Shown here: positions 53,511 to 63,928 of the stretch, one piece after another
Layout of the letters: every line of letters starts with the position of its first letter
Numbering within the stretch: position 1 is the stretch's first letter
Origin: Saccharicrinis sp050589685
Lineage (GTDB): Bacteria > Bacteroidota > Bacteroidia > Bacteroidales > Marinilabiliaceae
NCBI RefSeq assembly: GCF_050589685.1
Contig: NZ_JBNGOS010000024.1
Coordinates: 43,559-107,558, forward strand
Direction: 5' to 3'
Length of the DNA: 64,000 nt
Program-made: the position numbers and the translations under genes
The notes under the pieces: generated by a model
What the model was told of the DNA's origin: nothing
The model's database searches: none
What the model saw: the letters and a program-made list of their open reading frames with translations, nothing else

Positions 53511-54797
53511 TTAGATAATCATCAACATTCCCTTACCTCTCAACAAAAGAGATATCAGCAACATAGTTATATACGATGACATCAATATGGTAGTGATGGT
53601 CATCACCAACTCCTCTGTTTTGGCGCCATGTTTCTTTTTCCAATATATTAAATACCCGAGCATAGGCAAGGTGTAAATCAAGAACGGAATCAGTCCGGTG
53701 GCGAACCAGCTACCCAGGCTGGCAAACCATAAATCAAAGTGGAGGAAATGTTCCAACAAATAAATCAAAACAAAAGTGAAAATAAAAGCAAATATGCCGG
53801 CGTGTATCGTCATTTTCTTGCCCAGGGCCGAGTTAAACCAAACGCCTATATTCAGGTTGGAGTATTTAAAATAGGGGAGGTAGAAAAAGAAGAATGCCAC
53901 GGCAAAAGGCAATACCACCGCACTAAAAAACGGGTGTACATGTAACAACAATTCCTGGGCGCCCAAGAAATACCAGGGGGCTTTGCTTGGGTTAGGGCTG
54001 TTTAATGGGTTGGCTTGTTCAAGTAATGGGGCATGATAAAAAATAGAGAAAACAAAGAGGCCGGCGATAAGCAATGCTGCCACCATGATTTCTAACCAGA
54101 TTAGGTTAGGGATCACATGTACCTTTTCAATCTTATCTTGCTTTGGTAAAGCCACCCCCCCCGCCTTACGGACCAGCCAGAAGTGCATACTCATCAGAAA
54201 AATAAAAACCAGCGGGAGTATGCCCGTGTGCAGGGAATAAAAGTTCAAAAGGGTATTGCCATCCACCACGTCGCTACCCCGAACCATATTGGCCATAGGA
54301 TGTCCGATCCACGGTATATACTCTATAATCTGGGTGATAACGGTAACTGCCCAATAAGCCAGTTGGTCCCAAGGCAAAAGATATCCCGTAAACGACGAAA
54401 CAATCACCAGGAACATCATGATCAAACCATATATCCAGTTCTCCGCTCTTTTTTGGTAAATAGCTTGCGAATAATAGGTACGTATCAAATGCAGGAAGGA
54501 AACCACAATCATCAGCTTGGCCGAAATATGATGCAGGTTTCGGATGAATTGTCCGAATACCGTATTGTTTTGCAAAGCCAGAATGGAGTCGTACGCATGC
54601 TGGACGGTTGGGATATATGAAAACCTCAATAGCAGACCTGTCACGCTCAGGATAACAAAAAGCAATGCCAGTATTCCGCCCAGACCAAAGGTGCGGTTGA
54701 ACTTTAGAGCTCGCTTGTCAATTTTGGTTGGATGAAGATGAAGTATAAATTTTTCTAAGGATGATGATATTTTATTTCCCGTATTCTCTTTTGTCAT
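53511..54797 (-). CDS. Cytochrome b of bc-type complex (b6-like haem spacing)
   Basis: 428 residues from the ATG at 54797; the frame extends 11 codons to a TTG without support. It fuses the cytochrome b N-terminal and C-terminal halves with about eight membrane helices. Haem-ligand histidines: LHHISAKLMIVVSFLH (13 residues between the pair) and SLHTGILPLVFIFLMSMH (14 between), the latter as in b6-type proteins. The quinol-site PEWY motif is APWY, in KAPWYFLGAQELL. It oxidises quinol, probably menaquinone. First gene of the b-Rieske-octahaem operon. Confidence 0.93.
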   Translation of the reverse strand: MTKENTGNKISSSLEKFILHLHPTKIDKRALKFNRTFGLGGILALLFVILSVTGLLLRFSYIPTVQHAYDSILALQNNTVFGQFIRNLHHISAKLMIVVSFLHLIRTYYSQAIYQKRAENWIYGLIMMFLVIVSSFTGYLLPWDQLAYWAVTVITQIIEYIPWIGHPMANMVRGSDVVDGNTLLNFYSLHTGILPLVFIFLMSMHFWLVRKAGGVALPKQDKIEKVHVIPNLIWLEIMVAALLIAGLFVFSIFYHAPLLEQANPLNSPNPSKAPWYFLGAQELLLHVHPFFSAVVLPFAVAFFFFYLPYFKYSNLNIGVWFNSALGKKMTIHAGIFAFIFTFVLIYLLEHFLHFDLWFASLGSWFATGLIPFLIYTLPMLGYLIYWKKKHGAKTEELVMTITTILMSSYITMLLISLLLRGKGMLMII

Positions 54798-54981
54798 TAT
54801 AGAAGATGTGTGGTTTCTATTGTCCCACAAAGAAAGTTAAAAAGCTTCGATTCTGAAAATGAATTTGTATCTGGTGTATTTTATAGGATAGGCTCACAGG
54901 TTATATCGCCGGTGGTGTCGATAATAGAGCATAGCTTCCGGAAACAATTTTCATTATTTTCAGGGAGCAATTGCTGTAAAG

Positions 54982-56763
54982 TTAATCATTGCAAGGCAGG
55001 GTGAAAAAAAACGAGGATCCCACATTTTCTTTGCTTTCCAGCCATATTTTCCCTCCCAACATCTGGACATATGATTTAGTAATTGATAATCCCAAACCAG
55101 TTCCTTGAAGGGCCATTTTATGGATAGTATGGCCCTGAATAAAACGTTCGAAAATAGCATCCCGGTGTTTTTTTGAGATGCCTATACCTGTATCTTTTAC
55201 ATAAAACTGTATCGTTTTGGTATGGCTATCTGAAATGGGTTCGTAACCAAACGCTACATGTCCTTTTTCGGTGTAATTAATAGCATTTTTTACCAGGTTT
55301 GTTAATATGGCATACAGCTTTTCGCAATCGGTTTGTAGTATTGCTTCGTTGTTAGTTATGCCATTTTTACACAGAAGCGTTAGGCCTTTAGCTTCTGTTT
55401 CCGGTTTAAAAAAAGTATAGATATATTGAATCAGTTCATTTATATTGCAATCTTTTATGACTACTTTCATTAATCCAGATTCAATTTTTGAGATATCGAT
55501 TATGTCATTAATGATGCTGAGCAAGCGCTTTCCGCTGTTTTCGATAATTTTGATGTATTCCGTTTGCTGCTCTTTGGTTAAATCCGGTGCCTGTAATAAA
55601 TCAGTAAAACCTAAAATGCCGTTCATGGGAGTTCGTATTTCATGACTCATGTTGGAAAGAAAGGCTGATTTTAACCGCTCGCTTTCTTCCGCTTTTTCCT
55701 TGGCTTCCGTAAGTTTTTCGTTAATGAGTTTATATTCAATATTCTGTATTTCTATTTCTTCGTTTTTTTCTTTTAATTGGTTTTCGTAAAGTTTGTTGTT
55801 GGTAATGTTTACCCCAATACTTGCAATACCAACAATGGTATTGGATTCGTCTTTAAATTGTGTGTTGTGCCACGAAATAAATATGGGCTCACCTGTTTTT
55901 GACAGAATCTTGTTATCATGATTCTTAAACGGATTGTCGTTATGGATACTACGGTTAAATATATTATAAATTTTCGCTCGATCCTCTTCAGCAATAAACC
56001 AGTCAAACCAGTTTTTACCTATTATTTCATTTTTTTCGTACCCTGAAATTTGCATTAAGTAATCGTTGCAGTATGTAATATTGCCCTCGGTATTGAGTTG
56101 GATGGATACAATATTTCCACTTTCAAAAACTTTTAACAATCGGCTTTCAGATTCCTCTAGTTTTGATTGAGCCAACCTGTTTTGCCAGTTTTTATATTGC
56201 TTGAGCATGACTAACCCAAGTAACATTGTGGCCGGCGTATAAATAAAAATTAAAGGAATTGTGATGGTTTCTAATGTAGGTATGATTTTTTCGGAGGGAA
56301 GCAGCATGGTGCAGATAGCCATGGTTGCGTGTACCGTGGCTCCTAGACCTAACAGTTCCCAAAGGTAATTTTTAGTTTTCCATTGAGGTCTGTATGTTCT
56401 CCATAACAATCCTATAGCACCCGATGAAATAATGACAGAAATGCCCATCCATTGCCCATCACCCCCAATGGTTAATCGGGCAGTACCTGTTATTGCGATG
56501 GCAATAGCAGTAGGTATAGGACCAAAAAACAAACCGGAAATGGAAAGCATTACGGAGCGTGTGTCAAATGTAATTCCGGGTACCCAATGCCATGGGGTGT
56601 ACATAAGCACTATTCCAATTCCCCCCAGGATTAATCCAATAAGAATTTTTTTGCTTTTGTTTTTATGGTTCTCATTTTTAATCCAAAAACTTCCGTAGAG
56701 CATTGCAAAAGCCAGTAAAACCGCTGTGTTCTGCAATAATTCTATTATGATTGAATTTCCCAT
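54982..56763 (-). CDS. Sensor histidine kinase with LytS-type membrane domain and PAS
   Basis: 593 residues. Six or so membrane segments (1-185) of the 5TM-5TMR_LYT type, with the GLFFGPIPTAIAIAITGTARL motif. A PAS domain follows (about 205-325: GNIVSIQLNTEGNITYCNDYLMQISGY), a coiled coil (325-365) and HisKA with H374 in SNMSHEIRTPMNG. The HATPase domain has NLVKNAINYTEKG (N box), KDTGIGIS and GTGLGLS. It ends right after the HATPase domain with no receiver domain. No response regulator lies next to it, so it is an orphan. The stimulus is unknown; a quinone/redox link from the bc neighbour would be speculation. Confidence 0.92.
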   Translation of the reverse strand: MGNSIIIELLQNTAVLLAFAMLYGSFWIKNENHKNKSKKILIGLILGGIGIVLMYTPWHWVPGITFDTRSVMLSISGLFFGPIPTAIAIAITGTARLTIGGDGQWMGISVIISSGAIGLLWRTYRPQWKTKNYLWELLGLGATVHATMAICTMLLPSEKIIPTLETITIPLIFIYTPATMLLGLVMLKQYKNWQNRLAQSKLEESESRLLKVFESGNIVSIQLNTEGNITYCNDYLMQISGYEKNEIIGKNWFDWFIAEEDRAKIYNIFNRSIHNDNPFKNHDNKILSKTGEPIFISWHNTQFKDESNTIVGIASIGVNITNNKLYENQLKEKNEEIEIQNIEYKLINEKLTEAKEKAEESERLKSAFLSNMSHEIRTPMNGILGFTDLLQAPDLTKEQQTEYIKIIENSGKRLLSIINDIIDISKIESGLMKVVIKDCNINELIQYIYTFFKPETEAKGLTLLCKNGITNNEAILQTDCEKLYAILTNLVKNAINYTEKGHVAFGYEPISDSHTKTIQFYVKDTGIGISKKHRDAIFERFIQGHTIHKMALQGTGLGLSITKSYVQMLGGKIWLESKENVGSSFFFTLPCND

Positions 56764-57031
56764 TAAATCCTATTCTATTGATATGAACTTGAGTATCTCA
56801 TTTTTGTTCGATCCCAAATCGAATTAATCTGTGTCTGTGATCAAAGGGAAGTTGTTCAGAGAAACAGAACCTCAATGTAATACGTCAAAGATAACGATAT
56901 GTTACACGATTTAATTTGTGAAACATAGCTGATAAAGGCATTCGAAATTATGAAATCTTCTCAAGGTTAATTAATTTAGGCGAACTAAAAAAAAGAACGA
57001 ATGTAGGGTTCAAGTCAAATACAAAAGAACT

Positions 57032-58195
57032 ATGAAGAATTTTAATTATCAAGCCGGAACCAAAATACTTTTTGGAAAAAACAAAATCAACGAATTGGCA
57101 GATGAAGTGTTGACTTATAGCGACAGGGTTTTAATTACTTATGGGCAAGGTTCCGTAGTTAAGAGCGGTCTGTTGGATGCTGTAAAAACCAAACTTCGGG
57201 CGAAAGATATTCATATTGAAGAATTGGGGGGTATTCAACCCAACCCGCGACTAACCAGCGTTAAAGAAGGTATTAATATTTGCAGGGAGAAGAATATTGG
57301 GTTTATCCTTGCCGTAGGTGGGGGAAGCATTATTGATGGCTCTAAGGCTATTGCGGCAGGGGTGGATTACAAAGGCGATGTTTGGGATTTTTATGCCCGC
57401 AAGGCCATACCGGAAAGTGCGGTGCCTATTGGTACGATTTTAACATTGGCAGCTACCGGATCGGAAATGAATGGCGGTTCGGTAATCACGAACGATGATA
57501 CAAAAGAAAAGCTGCCCATAAATAGCGAACTGCTGAAGCCAAAGTTTTCAATTCTGGATCCAACATTAACGTTTTCGGTGAATAAGTGGCAGACGGCCTC
57601 CGGTGTGGTAGACATTATGAGTCATATTTTTGAGCAATATTTTACCCCGGATAGTGGAACGGAACTGCAAGATAGCTTGGCGGAAGGAATTTTAAAAACC
57701 TGTATTAAATATGGGCCAATTGCTATTAACGAACCGGAAAATTACGAAGCCAGAGCCAATTTAATGTGGGCTTCAAGTTTGGCATTGAATGGCCTGACAG
57801 GTACGGGAAAAATGATGGGTGATTGGGGTACGCATATGATCGAACACGAAGTAAGTGCTATTTATGACTTGACGCATGGAGTCGGACTGGCCATTCTTTT
57901 TCCCAATTGGATGAAATTTGTTTTGAACGAGCGCAATGCTTTTAAATTTGTCCGCCTGGGTAAAAATGTGTTTGGCATTGATGAGGGGGAAGATATGGCG
58001 GCTGCCACAAAAACAATTGATGCTATTCGGTCTTTTTTCAATTCTTTGCATATGCCTTCCAAATTATCGGACGTTGATATTCCTGCGGAGCATTTTAAAA
58101 CCATGGGCGAGAAAGCCTGCCAATTTGGTCCTATCGGTTACTTCCGCAGGTTGAATGATGCAGCAGTAACCGAAATTCTGGAAATGAGTAAATAA
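57032..58195 (+). CDS. Iron-dependent alcohol dehydrogenase, YqhD/BdhA-type
   Basis: 387 residues. Family III (iron-type) alcohol dehydrogenase: NAD(P)-binding AVGGGSIIDGSKAIA (GGGS), and metal ligands D194, H198 (DIMSH), H268 (THMIEH) and H282 (DLTHGVG), matching the positions known in E. coli YqhD. Such enzymes reduce butyraldehyde, methylglyoxal and other short aldehydes, usually with NADPH. Monocistronic; the upstream gap 56764-57031 shows no gene or box I can support. Confidence 0.92.
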   Translation: MKNFNYQAGTKILFGKNKINELADEVLTYSDRVLITYGQGSVVKSGLLDAVKTKLRAKDIHIEELGGIQPNPRLTSVKEGINICREKNIGFILAVGGGSIIDGSKAIAAGVDYKGDVWDFYARKAIPESAVPIGTILTLAATGSEMNGGSVITNDDTKEKLPINSELLKPKFSILDPTLTFSVNKWQTASGVVDIMSHIFEQYFTPDSGTELQDSLAEGILKTCIKYGPIAINEPENYEARANLMWASSLALNGLTGTGKMMGDWGTHMIEHEVSAIYDLTHGVGLAILFPNWMKFVLNERNAFKFVRLGKNVFGIDEGEDMAAATKTIDAIRSFFNSLHMPSKLSDVDIPAEHFKTMGEKACQFGPIGYFRRLNDAAVTEILEMSK

Positions 58196-58275
58196 CTTGG
58201 GATGTTTTGTCTGCGTAAATGTATACTTAGGCATTTTTTTTGTGGAACAAATATATTACCCGTTAAAAGTCAGCT

Positions 58276-59316
58276 ATGTTATTTCGAGGTTTATTAATAC
58301 TGTTTATTACTTTGTTGCTTGCGTCATGTTCAACGTATCAAACTTTGAACATTGATTTATTGATGCCCGCCAAACACTCGGTTCAACCAGAAATTAAGTC
58401 GGTGGTATTGGTAGATAATTCAGTAGCATTTAGGGGAAAAGACGTACACAAAGTAAAAACGATTGACTCCAAGTTAAGTATCGATACCATTTGGCTGGAA
58501 GAATACGCTACATTAACCTTATCGGCACTGAAAGAAGAGTTACAAGGAAGACAATTTTTCGATTCAGTATACTTTCATGACGAACCATTGAAAGAAAATA
58601 AAAATTTGGTTAATCGTGCCATGAGTTGGCAGCAGGTGAATGATATATGTGCGCAATATGATGCCCAGGCAGTAATTGCTTTCGAAAAGAATATGTATAG
58701 CACATTCATTGAGGTGAAGAGGATGTATGATGGCTACTTGTTTGGTTATTTGGATGTGGCGGGGGCTATTTTATGGCGGGGATATGACAATTTAAACAAA
58801 GACGTAATTTTTCAGGAAACCCAACGCGATACTATTTCGTGGGATGGTGATGGGGGGAATATAAATGCAGTAGCCTTAAAATTGCCAACGCTAAAAAATG
58901 GTCTTGCGGAACATGCCATGTATATGGGAACAGAAATGGCAAACCATATAGCACCTTATTGGGAGACGCAACAAAGAGGTTATTATATTTCCGGTAACTA
59001 TCATTTTATTCAGGCGGCTGAATTTGTTAAAAAGGAACAGTGGGGTGAGGCTATCAAGATCTGGAAATATGTTTTTGACCATTCCCAAAAGAAGGTAAAG
59101 GCAAGGGCAGCATATAATCTGGCATTGGCCTCGGAAATTTTAAGTGACTATGAATCCGCGGAATATTGGTTGGATGAAGGACTGGATATTCTCGGTGATT
59201 TGAAGGGGCAATCGGCGGCTGTGGACAAAAGACGTTTGATTCAATATTCTTTTTATATGAGTAAACGCGTTAAGTCTATTGAAAATTTGAAAGAACAAAT
59301 AGGAGCCATTCAATGA
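58276..59316 (+). CDS. DUF6340 lipoprotein
   Basis: 346 residues. Lipobox LLLASC (C18). The DUF6340 layout is seen: an N-terminal STYQTLNIDLLMPAKHSV, VVLVDNSVAFRG, and a middle part that includes YDAQAVIAFEKN. The C-terminus (about 250-335) has TPR-like helices (WGEAIKIWKYVFDH, ARAAYNLALASEILSDYESAEYWLDEGL). It may be an envelope scaffold. The stop overlaps the dacB start by 4 bp (ATGA), which suggests translational coupling and a joint role at the cell wall. Confidence 0.85.
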   Translation: MLFRGLLILFITLLLASCSTYQTLNIDLLMPAKHSVQPEIKSVVLVDNSVAFRGKDVHKVKTIDSKLSIDTIWLEEYATLTLSALKEELQGRQFFDSVYFHDEPLKENKNLVNRAMSWQQVNDICAQYDAQAVIAFEKNMYSTFIEVKRMYDGYLFGYLDVAGAILWRGYDNLNKDVIFQETQRDTISWDGDGGNINAVALKLPTLKNGLAEHAMYMGTEMANHIAPYWETQQRGYYISGNYHFIQAAEFVKKEQWGEAIKIWKYVFDHSQKKVKARAAYNLALASEILSDYESAEYWLDEGLDILGDLKGQSAAVDKRRLIQYSFYMSKRVKSIENLKEQIGAIQ

Positions 59317-60707
59317 AGTTAACCCTTTTTATCCTTGTTTTCATTATATCGCTAAACAGCATCCGGGCTCAATTGTATGTTGATGATAACGGAACTATTA
59401 CCTCCATTAAAGTTCAGGAAATAACAACGCAGGAAATTCTTTTCTCACAAGGCGAGAATCTGCGCCTAATGCCTGCTTCCTTGACTAAAGTAGTTACTAC
59501 AGCAACCGCGCTGGAGCTTTTGGGTGCCGGTTATACCTACCAAACAGATTTTTTTTACAGGGGAGAGAAGAAAGGCACGAAGTTGTACGGTGATTTAATC
59601 GTTACGTCTTATGGGGATCCAACATTGGGTTCCAGGTATTTTGAGGAAACCGCTCCCGAAATGATATTCTCGGCTGTGGCAGATGGGCTGAAGAAAGCGG
59701 GCATTCAATCCATCGTAGGAAGCCTTCATGTGATAGCCGATCAAATCGGCTATTCCGCCCCCAGGCTATGGGAAGATATGGGTAACTATTATGGTGCTTC
59801 CCCTCAGGGTTTTAATTGGCGGGATAATACCGCAGAGGTTACTTTGAGTTCGGGAGCTGTTGGAACAAAGTGCCGGGTCGTGTCCATAGATCCTGATATT
59901 AAACCATATTCAATTCGATGTGAGGCTGTGGCAGCTGCACATAATAACGACAGCGCATATGTTTATGGAATAGGTAAGATGCAGCAGTGGTGGATAGAAG
60001 GTTCAATACCAAAGAACCGTTCATTATTTAAGATCAAGGCTGCGTTGCCAGATCCTAGAGCAGCGTTTAAAAAGGATTTGATAGAATATCTTAACAAAAA
60101 TGGGATTGAAATCGGTGAAAAAAGACCTGTGGGTGCGTCAAAGGAAAAGAAAAATATCCCGATTTGCACGTATCATTCGCCACCACTTTCGGAGATTATC
60201 AAGGTTGTCAACCAAAAAAGCAATAACCTATTTGCCGACCAGCTTCTGCTAACTATAGCCAAAGAATTAAAAGGCCAACCAACATGGGACTATGGCAATT
60301 TAGCCGTACGTGAATTCTGGGAAGATAAAATAGATTTCAACCATAGCTTTCGCCTGAGGGATGGTAGTGGTTTAACGCCTAAAAACCTGGTTTCAGCCAA
60401 GGGTATGGTACAGTTGCTGAACTGGATGAATCAGAATAGTGGTAACTTTAGTTTTTATGCAGAATCGTTGGCCAGGGGAGGTGAATCGGGTACGTTGCGA
60501 AGTGTGTTTAAACATCCTGATTTAGAAGGCCGGATAATTGGGAAGAGTGGTTCTTTTGAAGGCGTGTTGGGGTATTGTGGATACGCAACCACTGTATCGG
60601 GTAAAAAAACTGCCTTTTGTATTATCGCCAACAATTACCTTGTTCCAACCAAAAAAATTAGGATAACCATGGATGAGTTCATGACTAAAGTGGTACTGGA
60701 GAATTAA
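59313..60707 (+). CDS. dacB: D-Ala-D-Ala carboxypeptidase/endopeptidase, PBP4 type (S13)
   Basis: 464 residues with a signal peptide (1-19, RAQ). The three S13 penicillin-binding motifs are intact: SLTK (S56, K59; PASLTKV), SNN (S303-N305; QKSNNLFAD) and KSG (K411-G413; GKSGSFEGVLG). The insert domain between SxxK and SNN (about 90-290) is typical of PBP4. It trims peptidoglycan stem peptides and cross-links in the periplasm. It overlaps the DUF6340 lipoprotein by 4 bp. Downstream is a TGTCCTCAG/CTGAGGACA inverted pair (60750-60758 and 60843-60851). Confidence 0.95.
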   Translation: MKLTLFILVFIISLNSIRAQLYVDDNGTITSIKVQEITTQEILFSQGENLRLMPASLTKVVTTATALELLGAGYTYQTDFFYRGEKKGTKLYGDLIVTSYGDPTLGSRYFEETAPEMIFSAVADGLKKAGIQSIVGSLHVIADQIGYSAPRLWEDMGNYYGASPQGFNWRDNTAEVTLSSGAVGTKCRVVSIDPDIKPYSIRCEAVAAAHNNDSAYVYGIGKMQQWWIEGSIPKNRSLFKIKAALPDPRAAFKKDLIEYLNKNGIEIGEKRPVGASKEKKNIPICTYHSPPLSEIIKVVNQKSNNLFADQLLLTIAKELKGQPTWDYGNLAVREFWEDKIDFNHSFRLRDGSGLTPKNLVSAKGMVQLLNWMNQNSGNFSFYAESLARGGESGTLRSVFKHPDLEGRIIGKSGSFEGVLGYCGYATTVSGKKTAFCIIANNYLVPTKKIRITMDEFMTKVVLEN

Positions 60708-60937
60708 AAGAATGGGCATATTCGGAGAATTATGGATAATTAACCTGTTTGTCCTCAGGTTATTCTGATGAACACGGTTCTTGGTTCTCCATGGGAATAC
60801 CGCAAACAACAAAGCTGTATTAATCCGTTTGATCCTAGGGATCTGAGGACAAAAAATCTTTGCAGTAAGGATAAATTGCCAATTTAAAACAGACGATTGC
60901 CCATTGACTGATACCTATTTGCCAATTAACGATGGTG

Positions 60938-63658
60938 TCAATATTTAGTGTTTCTTCCCGAGTCTTCTATTAGGTTTTTTAACAAGGCATTTAAGTCTGT
61001 TGCTTCCTTTAGTTCTTGAATGCTTTGCTGCATTCTGAATCTCCAACGGTGTCGTACATTGCTCGGATAGTTGATTTGTTCTTCATGTGTTTCCCGCCAT
61101 CTTAAATCACCGTCCAAAGCTATCAAATCCTGTATAGGGAAAATGGTCCACATGGCCGGGGAATACATATGTTGCGTGATGATTTGTAAACATATCTCCG
61201 GTTCGGCATAAAAAGGAGCTTCCCCATGGTTGCCCAATTGGTTGTTATAAAAGTCCTGAATCGATTCTTTATCTTCCTCCCACCAGCCTCTGATGGTTGA
61301 CATATCATGGGTGGAGGTAGTGCAAACAGATAAGTATGGGGCATCAGCCGGATGGGCAAACTTGATTAAAGAGTTCTTCGACATACGCTGGATTTCCAGA
61401 CTTAAAATATTTAATGCCTCCATCACGGGGGGCACACAATCGGGAACCATTCCCAAATCCTCCCCGCATACCAACATATCGCTGGCTTCAATAATTTGAG
61501 GCAGTTTATTCATGGCCTGGTGGTACCAGAAATCATCGTGCCTTTGATAAAAGAAATGAAAATATAATTTGGACATTTGACCTTTTGTATGATCATCCAA
61601 CTCAGCAAAGGAAGAAGTGTTATGTACACAAATTCTGGGATGAAACTCGTTCTCACCAGTCTGAACGATTAAAACGTTGGAAATTAAATCAAACAGGCCA
61701 TCTCTTATTTCTCTGTCGGTAATGCTCAGGTCTTCTTCTTCAATGCCTTGTAGGAAATAAGCATTAACTTTTAATTGCGAATCAAAATCTTGCTTCAGCT
61801 GATAATTACCATGACCAGTATCCTCTAAAAAATCATTTATTACACGCGGGGCATGTTCGTTAAATAACGCTTCTACGATATGGTGTTTGATATATGGTTT
61901 AACATAACGCTCGTAATCGAAAACAATGTGGTAACTTTCAATCTCTTGCACAGTCATGGGCAATGCGGGTTTAAAATGCCCCATTAAACCTTCAACGGCA
62001 TCCGAGGGGATTTCCCATATTCTGAAAAATCCTAGTATGTGGTCGATGCGGTATGCATCAAAGTAATCGGCCATTTTTTGCAATCGGTCGATCCACCATC
62101 TATATTTATCTTTGGCCATGGCTTCCCAGTTATAAGTGGGGAAGCCCCAGTTTTGTCCTTTTACGGCAAAGTCATCCGGAGGAGCGCCGGCCTGACCGTT
62201 CAGATGAAACAGGTGAGGTTCGGTCCACGCCTCTACGCTGTTAGGGCTAATGCCGATAGGGATATCGCCTTTTAATACAACTCCATTTTTACGGGCATAT
62301 TCGCTTACCTCCTTCAGCTGTTTATCTAAATGATATTGTATAAAGTAATGAACCGCAATGTCATCCCATTCGTTTGAATGAGCAGCACTTATTTTCAATA
62401 TGGCCTTTTCGTCATAGGTGCTGTGCTCTGTCCATTGCCTGAAGTCGGGATTCTTCATTTTATCCCTCAAGTAGGCGAAAGCAGCATAGGGAATAAGCCA
62501 TTTTTTATTCTTTTTAAAGAAGCTGATGTACGCTTTGTCGTCGAAAAAAGTTTCTTTTTCCTGGTCGAACAATAATTTATAATACTCGCTTTTGGCCCGT
62601 AATACCTCAGGGTAATTGACGTGAATTTCAGAATTCAGTTTATTGCTTAGCGCCTCAAATCCTTCCATCATTTTTTTATCCTTGAGTTTCCCCATCTTTC
62701 CCAGGTTCAAATAGAGGGGGTGCAAAGCCATCACCGAGATTGATTTATAAGGATAGGAATCCAGCCAATTGTGCGAAGCAATGGTTTCGTTGACAGGGAG
62801 CAGTTGCACCATCTTCATTCCAACACTTTTCGCCCAGTCGATAAATGCAAATAAATCGTTAAACTCACCTACTCCAAAACTATCCTTGCTGCGCAGTGAG
62901 AACACAGGGACAGCAACACCCGCCCCTTTCCAATTGCCAAACGGATACTTAAACGATTCGTCCTGTTTAACGAAGGTGATTTTTTTTTCGGTAATTTCGG
63001 GCTGGCCTATTTGTCTATCTTCACCTTCTTCAATGGTGCTAATTTTTTTTGTGTCTGAATTATAAATGGCGTATTTGTAGCTGAGCGGGAACTCCACTTT
63101 GTTAAGATCAATCGAGGCACACCATTCCGGAAAGTTGTTGCCAGTACCCATCAGCAATGGCTTGTCCAGATCCCAATTGCCTAACACCTTTTGATTGCCA
63201 ATGATGCACAGGCGGTGGTTGGTCCCTATCCTGGGAACATTAATTTTAAATTCCAGCGCTTGATCGGATTGGTTTTTTGGAGGATTAAACGTTCTGGAAG
63301 GTTTCATAATTACCTTTCTAAATGCCGAGCTGTACATTATTTTTTCTTCGTTTAAAGGAGCTCGCCAGTTATCCGTTATAACGATAACCGACTTGTTATC
63401 CTTCTTATTAATGCTGAGCTCTCTCGAAACTCCCCATTCCCAAATAATATTGCCAGATTCATCCTGTACAAAATATTTGTATTCGATCAACTTATCAGAT
63501 GTGTTGATCTTACATTCCCCGGTCCAGTCGCCATTATTGGCATAACTTAGTTTTAAAGCTTTTGATGTTTTCCATTTACCCAATGATTGGTTAGAGCCGC
63601 AGACATAAATATTTTGCCCTAATAGGGTGTGATAATGGATGTTGAATATTATTTGCAT
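60938..63658 (-). CDS. malQ: 4-alpha-glucanotransferase with two N-terminal CBM20 domains
   Basis: 906 residues. Two starch-binding CBM20 modules (about 1-100 and 130-235; QNIYVCGSNQSLGKWKTSKAL, HRLCIIGNQKVLGNWDLDKPL) precede a GH77 domain that starts VAVPVFSLRSKDSFGVGEF. The nucleophile is D539 in YRIDHILGFFRIWEIP, the acid/base E733 in CGEDLGMVP, and the third carboxylate is in the STHDMSTIRGWWEED region. The CBM20-CBM20-GH77 order is that of plant DPE2 and is common in Bacteroidota. It transfers glucan chains in maltose/glycogen turnover. No signal peptide, cytoplasmic. It converges on dacB. The intergenic 60708-60937 holds no gene. Confidence 0.95.
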   Translation of the reverse strand: MQIIFNIHYHTLLGQNIYVCGSNQSLGKWKTSKALKLSYANNGDWTGECKINTSDKLIEYKYFVQDESGNIIWEWGVSRELSINKKDNKSVIVITDNWRAPLNEEKIMYSSAFRKVIMKPSRTFNPPKNQSDQALEFKINVPRIGTNHRLCIIGNQKVLGNWDLDKPLLMGTGNNFPEWCASIDLNKVEFPLSYKYAIYNSDTKKISTIEEGEDRQIGQPEITEKKITFVKQDESFKYPFGNWKGAGVAVPVFSLRSKDSFGVGEFNDLFAFIDWAKSVGMKMVQLLPVNETIASHNWLDSYPYKSISVMALHPLYLNLGKMGKLKDKKMMEGFEALSNKLNSEIHVNYPEVLRAKSEYYKLLFDQEKETFFDDKAYISFFKKNKKWLIPYAAFAYLRDKMKNPDFRQWTEHSTYDEKAILKISAAHSNEWDDIAVHYFIQYHLDKQLKEVSEYARKNGVVLKGDIPIGISPNSVEAWTEPHLFHLNGQAGAPPDDFAVKGQNWGFPTYNWEAMAKDKYRWWIDRLQKMADYFDAYRIDHILGFFRIWEIPSDAVEGLMGHFKPALPMTVQEIESYHIVFDYERYVKPYIKHHIVEALFNEHAPRVINDFLEDTGHGNYQLKQDFDSQLKVNAYFLQGIEEEDLSITDREIRDGLFDLISNVLIVQTGENEFHPRICVHNTSSFAELDDHTKGQMSKLYFHFFYQRHDDFWYHQAMNKLPQIIEASDMLVCGEDLGMVPDCVPPVMEALNILSLEIQRMSKNSLIKFAHPADAPYLSVCTTSTHDMSTIRGWWEEDKESIQDFYNNQLGNHGEAPFYAEPEICLQIITQHMYSPAMWTIFPIQDLIALDGDLRWRETHEEQINYPSNVRHRWRFRMQQSIQELKEATDLNALLKNLIEDSGRNTKY

Positions 63659-63865
63659 AACCTTAAAATTAGGCGTTGTAGTTTTTTATTCCGATTAAGA
63701 TAAGTATTAAATAGGGAATAATATAAGTTATAAATCAGTTTTTCAGAATTGCTTGAAAAAGTGGGCTTTAAAAATGGAAAGAAAATGGAAAAGGAAGGCC
63801 GTTTTGACTTATCTCGATAGGTTAGATGAGATGCTGAGTTGCCTGTATGGACCCAAGCGTATAAA

Positions 63866-63899
63866 CAAAAAAAACGTGAGCCTCATCCGAAACTCACGC
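63866..63899 (-). terminator. Terminator for a minus-strand gene beyond the right edge
   Basis: On the minus strand, CGTGAG (63893-63898) pairs with CTCACG (63875-63880) and is followed by eight or nine Ts. It would end a leftward transcript coming from outside the window. The segment 63659-63865 shows no supported gene. Confidence 0.7.
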
Positions 63900-63928
63900 T
63901 TGATATTGTAAAATAGACTCTTTGCTTT

